Under the pieces are notes generated by a model, which was not told the DNA's origin, did no database searches, and saw nothing but the letters and a program-made list of their open reading frames with translations. A stretch of DNA of 48,606 nucleotides from Candidatus Gemmiger stercoripullorum (lineage in GTDB: Bacteria > Bacillota > Clostridia > Oscillospirales > Ruminococcaceae): NCBI GenBank assembly GCA_019119365.1, contig DWXD01000003.1, forward strand, positions 1-48,606. Reading direction: 5' to 3'. The position numbers were made by a program, and so were the translations under genes. Shown piece after piece: positions 41,828-48,606 of the stretch. Numbering within the stretch: position 1 is the first letter of the stretch; each line of letters opens with the position of its first letter.

Positions 41828-42187
41828 TTACGCCTCGGGCTCGCCTTTGTCCAGGCCGCGCAGCAGTTCGTTGATGTGCGCGGCGTAGGCGGCCCCGTCG
41901 TCCTCCACAAAGACATAGCGCGGCGCTTTGCGGATGTGCATGCGGCGGCTGACCTCGGTGCGGATGTGGCCGCTGGCCTGGTTCAGCGCCTTGACCACCG
42001 GCGCGCTGCCGCCTTCGCGCCCCATGACGCTGATGTACACCTTGGCGACATCGAGGTCGGGGGTGACGTCCAGGCGGGTTACGGTCAGCAGGCCGCCGGT
42101 GATGCGCGGGTCCTTCATCGCGCCGATGATGGCGATGAGTTCCCGCTTCATGTCCTGGGCCATGCGGCCCTGGTTTTTGGTTGGCAT
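41828..42187 (-). CDS. rbfA: Ribosome-binding factor A
   Basis: The product is 119 residues with a KH-like fold; VAKVYISVMG and RKAPRYVFVEDDG segments are typical. It aids 30S maturation. It follows infB after an 85-base gap that contains a long inverted repeat (GCCTGGCG 42210-42217 with CGCCAGGC 42249-42256). Confidence 0.94.
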   Translation of the reverse strand: MPTKNQGRMAQDMKRELIAIIGAMKDPRITGGLLTVTRLDVTPDLDVAKVYISVMGREGGSAPVVKALNQASGHIRTEVSRRMHIRKAPRYVFVEDDGAAYAAHINELLRGLDKGEPEA

Positions 42188-42272
42188 GATTTTCCCCTTT
42201 GTATCAGTGCCTGGCGGGCGGCGTCAGGCGTTTCGGCCGGGCGCTGAACGCCAGGCCCCGGGTTGCGCGGCG

Positions 42273-44702
<2,430 letters not shown>

Positions 44703-44755
44703 GAACTTTCCTCCTTATCGGGTCCTGGCGCTGCTGAACGGGCAAAAGCCGGGGT

Positions 44756-45067
44756 TCAGGCGCTCCCCAGGTAGTTGGCGCACAACCGCGCAAGGTTCGC
44801 TTCGGTCACTGCAAAAACAGCGGCGGGCCTGGGGGTCAGCGTGGCCAGCTCCTCGCCGGTCAGCGGCATGACCTCGCAGGCGACAGCGCCCTGGCAGGTA
44901 TCCATCATATGCTGGGCGGTGCGGGGGCTGGCGTCTGCGGCCAGCAGCACCAGGCTGACCTTGCCGCGCAGCACGGCTTCCGCCACACGGTCGTACCCGT
45001 ACAGCAGCTTGCCCGCTTTGCGGCACAGCCCCAGCGCGCCCAACAAGCCGGAAGACTCATTGTGCAT
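44756..45067 (-). CDS. ylxQ: YlxQ-like L7Ae/L30e ribosomal protein
   Basis: The product is 103 residues from the ATG at 45067, overlapping the ylxR stop by 11 bases. SGLLGALGLCRKAGKLLYGYD is the L7Ae-family RNA-binding start. It is a kink-turn-binding-type protein in the nusA operon; exact role is unclear. Confidence 0.9.
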   Translation of the reverse strand: MHNESSGLLGALGLCRKAGKLLYGYDRVAEAVLRGKVSLVLLAADASPRTAQHMMDTCQGAVACEVMPLTGEELATLTPRPAAVFAVTEANLARLCANYLGSA

Positions 45068-45368
45068 CGTCCACCGCCTCCTTTGCCTGTTGTTCTGCGC
45101 AGGCGATCTGCTGCGCCAGACGGGCGTAGACCTCCTCGGGCACGGGCTGGTCCAGCGCGCGCTCCAGGCGTTTGGCCTTGCGGGCCTTGGCAAGACATTC
45201 TGCCGCCGGGCACAAATACGCCCCGCGGCCGGACTTTTTGCCGGTCAGGTCCACGCCGATCTGCCCATCCGGGCTGCGGACGATGCGCACAAGTTCGCGC
45301 TTGGGGCGCTGGGCGTTACAGCCCACACAGCGGCGCACCGGGATTTTTTTCTGTCGTTGCTGCTGCAA
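45057..45368 (-). CDS. ylxR: YlxR (RnpM) RNA-binding protein
   Basis: The product is 103 residues. PVRRCVGCNAQRPKRELVRI and GRGAYLCPAAECLAKA are the family signature with conserved Cys. In Bacillus, the orthologue (RnpM) binds and tunes RNase P. It lies between nusA and ylxQ as usual. The C-terminal ~20 residues are a charged tail. Confidence 0.93.
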   Translation of the reverse strand: MQQQRQKKIPVRRCVGCNAQRPKRELVRIVRSPDGQIGVDLTGKKSGRGAYLCPAAECLAKARKAKRLERALDQPVPEEVYARLAQQIACAEQQAKEAVDDAQ

Positions 45369-45412
45369 AGCGAAACCTCTTTTCCGGGAAAATAAACGGG
45401 CGGAGGCGGTTG

Positions 45413-46486
45413 TTATTCTTCCTCGCCGTAATAGCCCGATTCGGGGCGGATGTCGATGTTATAGCCGGTCAGGTGGGCGCACAGGCGCACGTTCTGGCCC
45501 TTGTTGCCGATGGCCAGGCTGAGCTGGTGGTCGGGCACGGTGACGCGGCAGCTCCGGGTCTCGCCGGGCAGCAGCTCGACCTTGACGACCTTGGCCGGGC
45601 TGAGCGCCGCCGAGATAAAGGCGGTGATGTCCTCGCTCCAGCGGATGATGTCGATCTTTTCGCCGCCGAGCTCGGAGACGATCTTCTCCACACGGGAGCC
45701 GTGCGCGCCGATGCACGCGCCGACCGGGTCGACGTTGGGGTCCTTGCTGTAGACGGCCATCTTGGTGCGGGCGCCGGCCTCGCGGGCGATGGCCTTGACT
45801 TCGACGGTGCCGTCGTAAATTTCGGGCACTTCCAGCTCGAACATGCGCTTGACAAGCCCCGGGTGGGTGCGGCTGATCGTGATGCGGGGGCCGCGCTCGG
45901 TGGCGAGGACGTCGACGACATAGACCTGCACGACCTGGCCTTCGGTGAAGGTCTCGCCGGGGACCTGCTCGTTGCGGGGCAGCACGGCGCTGCCGCCCTT
46001 GCCCAGGTCGAGCACGATGTTGCCGCGCTCGGGGTCGAGAGAAACGACGGTGGCCGAGATGATCTCATGCGCGCGGGACTGCATCTCGTTGTACTGCAGG
46101 CTGCGCTCGCCTTCGCGCAGGCCCTGGCGGATCACATGCTTGGCGGTCTGGGCGGCGATGCGGCCGAATTCCTTGGTTTTGAGCGGGGTGATCAGACGCT
46201 GGCCGACCTTGTAGGTCTTGCGCACGCGGCGGGCGTCCTCCAGGCTGACCTGGGTGTGGGGGTTCTCGACCTCCTCCACGATATCCTGGGCCAGGCTGGC
46301 GCGGAAAGCCCCGGCGGCGGGGTCGATGTCGACGATGACATTGTCGTCCTCGACCTCATAGTCCTTCTTGACGGCAATGACGATGGCGGCCTTGATCTTT
46401 TCGATCAGGTAGTCCTCCGGCAGGCCGCGCTCCTTTTCCAGCGCAGCGAGTGCCTCAAAGAATTCGTTGTTGGTTGCAGTAGCCAT
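45413..46486 (-). CDS. nusA: Transcription termination/antitermination factor NusA
   Basis: The product is 357 residues: N-terminal RNA-polymerase-binding domain, S1 domain (about 135-200), two KH domains (from about 205; CIGAHGSRV and SLAIGNKGQNVRLC). It lacks the acidic C-terminal repeats of proteobacterial NusA, as in other Firmicutes. It probably acts on the terminator in its own operon leader. Confidence 0.97.
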   Translation of the reverse strand: MATATNNEFFEALAALEKERGLPEDYLIEKIKAAIVIAVKKDYEVEDDNVIVDIDPAAGAFRASLAQDIVEEVENPHTQVSLEDARRVRKTYKVGQRLITPLKTKEFGRIAAQTAKHVIRQGLREGERSLQYNEMQSRAHEIISATVVSLDPERGNIVLDLGKGGSAVLPRNEQVPGETFTEGQVVQVYVVDVLATERGPRITISRTHPGLVKRMFELEVPEIYDGTVEVKAIAREAGARTKMAVYSKDPNVDPVGACIGAHGSRVEKIVSELGGEKIDIIRWSEDITAFISAALSPAKVVKVELLPGETRSCRVTVPDHQLSLAIGNKGQNVRLCAHLTGYNIDIRPESGYYGEEE

Positions 46487-46558
46487 TTGTCCGGTTTCCT
46501 CCCAAATGTAGTTTCAGATATCGCGGTCGATGCCGCCGGGGTCATAAACTTTTTTGTC

Positions 46559-47053
46559 TCAGCCAAAAAGATCTTCGTCGTCGCAGAGCTTGACATAGCC
46601 CGCCGCCTTGAGCGGGAACGTGACGGGGCCTTCGGCCGTGTTCAGCGTGACGACGCCTTCGGCAAGGCCCTGGAGCGTGCCTTCCAGCTCGCGGCGGCCC
46701 TGCTCGTCGGGGCGGATCAGGCGCGCGGCGCATTTCTGGCCGGTCAGGGCCGCGAAATGCTCCGGGCGGGTCAGGCGGCGGCCAAGGCCGGGGCTGCCCA
46801 CCTCAAGGTAATAGCTCTGGTCGATCGGGTCCGCCGCGTCGAGCAGCGGGTCGATCGCGCGGGAGACCGCCTCGCAGGTGTCGGTGTCCAGCGGTTCGTC
46901 GCGGTCGATGAGAACGCGCAGGAACCAGTCCGGACCTTCTTTTTCAAAGCGCACGTCCCACAGGCGCAGGCCCATGCCCTCCACGACCGGGCGCACCAGC
47001 GCTTCCACCGCGGCGGCCGCGCCGCCCGGGGCCTGATGTTTGGCTTTTGCCAT
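46559..47053 (-). CDS. rimP: Ribosome maturation factor RimP
   Basis: The product is 164 residues. WDVRFEKEGPDWFLRVLIDR and SPGLGRRLTRPEHF are family hallmarks. It acts in 30S assembly. First gene of the nusA operon, behind a promoter and a leader terminator. Confidence 0.95.
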   Translation of the reverse strand: MAKAKHQAPGGAAAAVEALVRPVVEGMGLRLWDVRFEKEGPDWFLRVLIDRDEPLDTDTCEAVSRAIDPLLDAADPIDQSYYLEVGSPGLGRRLTRPEHFAALTGQKCAARLIRPDEQGRRELEGTLQGLAEGVVTLNTAEGPVTFPLKAAGYVKLCDDEDLFG

Positions 47054-47078
47054 GGCAGCCTCCCTTTTCGCTTATTAC

Positions 47079-47109
47079 AAAAAGAAAGCGGACCTGGCGG
47101 CCCACTTTC
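47079..47109 (-). terminator. Intrinsic terminator in the rimP-nusA leader (attenuator)
   Basis: On the minus strand GAAAGTGGGCC pairs with GGTCCGCTTTC (11 pairs, two G-T wobbles, 4-base loop), followed by TTTTTG. It lies between the promoter and the rimP start, so every rimP-nusA-infB transcript must read through it. Confidence 0.85.
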
Positions 47110-47134
47110 CATACAAACATCATCGAACAGTAAG

Positions 47135-47163
47135 AATATAGCACAACGCAGCGGAAAATGCAA
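47135..47163 (-). promoter_or_regulatory. Promoter of the rimP-nusA-infB operon
   Basis: On the minus strand TTGCAT (47158-47163), 17 bases, TATATT (47135-47140). The start would be near 47128, giving a leader of about 75 bases. Confidence 0.82.
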
Positions 47164-47210
47164 GCTTTTTTCGCGATTTTCGGCCCCGGGCGGGCGAAAA
47201 AGGCGTCCAA

Positions 47211-47259
47211 TGCCGCAGCGCGCGGCCCGCCGGGAAGAGCGGGACCGCACGCCGCGGCA
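47211..47259 (-). terminator. Long hairpin after the secreted Cys-rich gene
   Basis: TGCCGC...GCGGCCCGC pairs imperfectly with GCGGG.CCGC...GCGGCA around an 8-base loop. On the minus strand a CTTTTTC run follows about 9 bases later. Plausible terminator for the gene at 47308-48261. Confidence 0.55.
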
Positions 47260-47307
47260 CTGAGAAAGGAAAGAATAGGGTGTCTTTTTAAAAGGCGGCG
47301 CGGGGGC

Positions 47308-48261
47308 TCACACAGCGGCAAGCAGGTCCGCGGCCTGGGCTTCCAGGTGGGAGATCAGCGCGTCGAGCTCGGCTTCGGCGATCCAGGCGCCGCAGGGCTC
47401 CATCTCCAGCTCGCTGCCGGTGACGGGGTCGCGCCAGAGGCAGCGCAGCAGGTCGCCGTCCTCGTCATAGAAATCCTGATAGACGAGTTCGGGCGCGGCG
47501 GCGGGGTCCGGTGTGCCTGCGCGCAGCGTGACAAGGATGTACTGGTCGCTGTTGCGGCGGTACACGGCGGACTGGCTCACGGCAGGCAGGGCCCAGTCCA
47601 GCACGCCCGTGCCGTAGTCTTCGTCCTCCGCCAGCGGGCGGGCCGCCACCCAGTCCTGCGCAAAGGGCAGGGTGCGGATGTCGGTCTCATACCCGGCGCA
47701 CTGCCAGGTATAGCTGCCGACCGCGCGGGGCAGCGGGCCCTGCGGGCGGGCGTCCCAGTCGGCATAGGCGGTGTGATAGCGCACGAGGTAACGGTCGCGC
47801 CCGGCCACGGCCACCATGTACTGGCCGTCCTGCAGCCCGGCGGCCTGCGCCTGTTCGAGCAGCTCTTTCTGCAAGGCCAGCGCCGACAGCGCGGGGGCGG
47901 CTGCGGTCCCTTCCGCTGCGGCGGGCGCGGTGTCCAGCGGGCAGACTTCGGCCGTGGTGTCGTAGGGTTCGTCAAAGTCCTGCCAGGCGCAGTTGGTACA
48001 GGCGCGCACATGCTGCCACTTGATGCGCACGGTGGCGTCCTGCCCGTCCGCGCCGTGGGCGCAAGGGGTCGCGGCTAGCGTTTCGCGGCTGACGCAGTGT
48101 TCATAGGTCAGCACCCAGCCCGCGCCGCAGGACGGGCAGAGCTCGGACGTGACGGCGGCCCGGGCCGGGACGGCGGCGGCCAGAAACAGCGCCGCGGCGG
48201 CCAGCAGCAGGACCGGCAGACGGCGCAGGGCATGGGCTGTGCGCGGCAGGGTACGGTTCAT
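47308..48261 (-). CDS. Secreted Cys-rich protein of unknown function
   Basis: The product is 317 residues from the ATG at 48261 (AAGGAGG upstream). A basic N-terminus and a long Leu/Ala-rich stretch end at ARA-AVTS, a good signal-peptidase I site. The mature N-terminal part has CPSCGAGW, CVSRET, PCAHGAD and CTNCAW, two zinc-ribbon-like or disulfide pairs. The rest (about 130-317) is Asp/Tyr/Trp-rich without known motifs. It is monocistronic. I do not recognise the family. Confidence 0.8.
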   Translation of the reverse strand: MNRTLPRTAHALRRLPVLLLAAAALFLAAAVPARAAVTSELCPSCGAGWVLTYEHCVSRETLAATPCAHGADGQDATVRIKWQHVRACTNCAWQDFDEPYDTTAEVCPLDTAPAAAEGTAAAPALSALALQKELLEQAQAAGLQDGQYMVAVAGRDRYLVRYHTAYADWDARPQGPLPRAVGSYTWQCAGYETDIRTLPFAQDWVAARPLAEDEDYGTGVLDWALPAVSQSAVYRRNSDQYILVTLRAGTPDPAAAPELVYQDFYDEDGDLLRCLWRDPVTGSELEMEPCGAWIAEAELDALISHLEAQAADLLAAV

Positions 48262-48606
48262 AAAGCTGGCCTCCTTCCGGCGGGCGTGCACCGCCTGACG
48301 ATACTTGATACCATCTGAGGCCAGTATACCATATTTCGACGCTGAATGGCCAGTTTTTTCCGGGTTTGCCGCGCATTTTCAGCGCATCGCACAAGGCGGG
48401 GGCCGGTGGCGTTGGGCAAAACGCCGGAAGGAGCCGGGTTGCCCCGGGGACGCCGCGGCGGGGGCAAACGCCCACCCTGCAAGGCGGGGGGAAACACGGC
48501 GGCCGACCGGGGCGCCTGCGGCGGGGCGAAGGCCCGCGGGCGGATATGGAATCCGCCCCTGCAATTCAGGGGGTGGACGGGCGGGCAAAAGGGGCGGCGG
48601 CCGGGC
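48262..48606. other. Non-coding right end
   Basis: No convincing gene. A possible minus-strand -10 box (TATACT, 48323-48328) for the secreted-protein gene has no good -35. Beyond about 48360 the sequence is extremely G+C-rich and contains the paired hairpins listed separately. Confidence 0.5.
48538..48572. repeat. REP-like double hairpin
   Basis: GGGCGGAT pairs with ATCCGCCC (5-base loop, 48538-48558), and CCCCTG with CAGGGG (5-base loop, 48556-48572). The two hairpins overlap by a few bases and could alternate. The design resembles dispersed palindromic elements of Faecalibacterium-like genomes. Confidence 0.5.

Overview
The window is a chromosomal stretch from a G+C-rich (roughly two-thirds G+C by eye) Gram-positive anaerobe. 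Gene order is Firmicute (rimP-nusA-ylxR-ylxQ-infB-rbfA-nrnA-truB-ribF; rplU-rpmA; rpsF-ssb-rpsR), promoters are sigma-A-like with 16-18 bp spacers, and codon use is strongly G/C-ending. Together with several clostridial orphan families (DUF5685, C_GCAxxG_C_C, RING/DUF2628, BMP-like), this points to the Oscillospiraceae/Ruminococcaceae (Faecalibacterium/Gemmiger/Subdoligranulum-like). That placement is inference; no 16S gene is present. I see no prophage, IS element, integrase or CRISPR array.

Layout. 1-2.1 kb: a rightward trio (membrane zinc-ribbon protein, DUF5685 protein, J-domain/TPR protein with a Cys-rich tail). 2.1-4.5 kb: a leftward operon of C_GCAxxG protein, esterase and D-lactate dehydrogenase. 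4.6-6.6 kb: htpG behind a CIRCE (HrcA) operator. 7-8.9 kb: AraC regulator and asparaginase. 9-13.2 kb: a cell-wall module of BlaI-type repressor, a BlaR1-like M56 protease whose extracellular part is two M23 (LytM) domains, and an EnvC-like M23 lipoprotein, followed by an Lrp/AsnC regulator. 13.3-14.5 kb: rpsF-ssb-rpsR. 14.5-18.2 kb: galT, a sugar-phosphate nucleotidyltransferase and a RING-like/DUF2628 membrane protein. 18.3-20.1 kb: membrane-anchored glycerophosphodiesterase. 20.3-21.1 kb: tRNA-Leu(CAG) with a small ParE/Phd toxin-antitoxin pair tucked behind it. 21.1-26.3 kb: MATE transporter, gpsA, a metallophosphoesterase and a large cytosolic BMP-like protein with a ParB-like N-terminus. 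26.6-27.3 kb: cysE. 27.4-29.8 kb: a PASTA pseudokinase and a YebC regulator. 30-31.6 kb: an rRNA m5C methyltransferase and a tiny Asn-rich protein.

31.7-48.3 kb is a long leftward block of core information and envelope genes: mrnC, obgE, rpmA, rplU, folD, lgt, an M16 protease pair, ribF, truB, nrnA, rbfA, infB, ylxQ, ylxR, nusA, rimP and a secreted Cys-rich protein. Overlapping starts and stops are common, so most runs are translationally coupled. The rimP-nusA transcript carries an intrinsic terminator inside its leader, which suggests attenuation. The right end (48262-48606) has no recognisable gene but holds a REP-like double hairpin.

The least ordinary content is the sensor proteins: a BlaR1-type transducer with a peptidoglycan-hydrolase-like sensor, a PASTA kinase that has lost both catalytic aspartates, an intracellular BMP/ParB-like fusion, a bacterial RING-like membrane protein, a DUF5685 protein with phytoene/squalene-synthase-like aspartate motifs, and an Asn-rich 46-residue gene.
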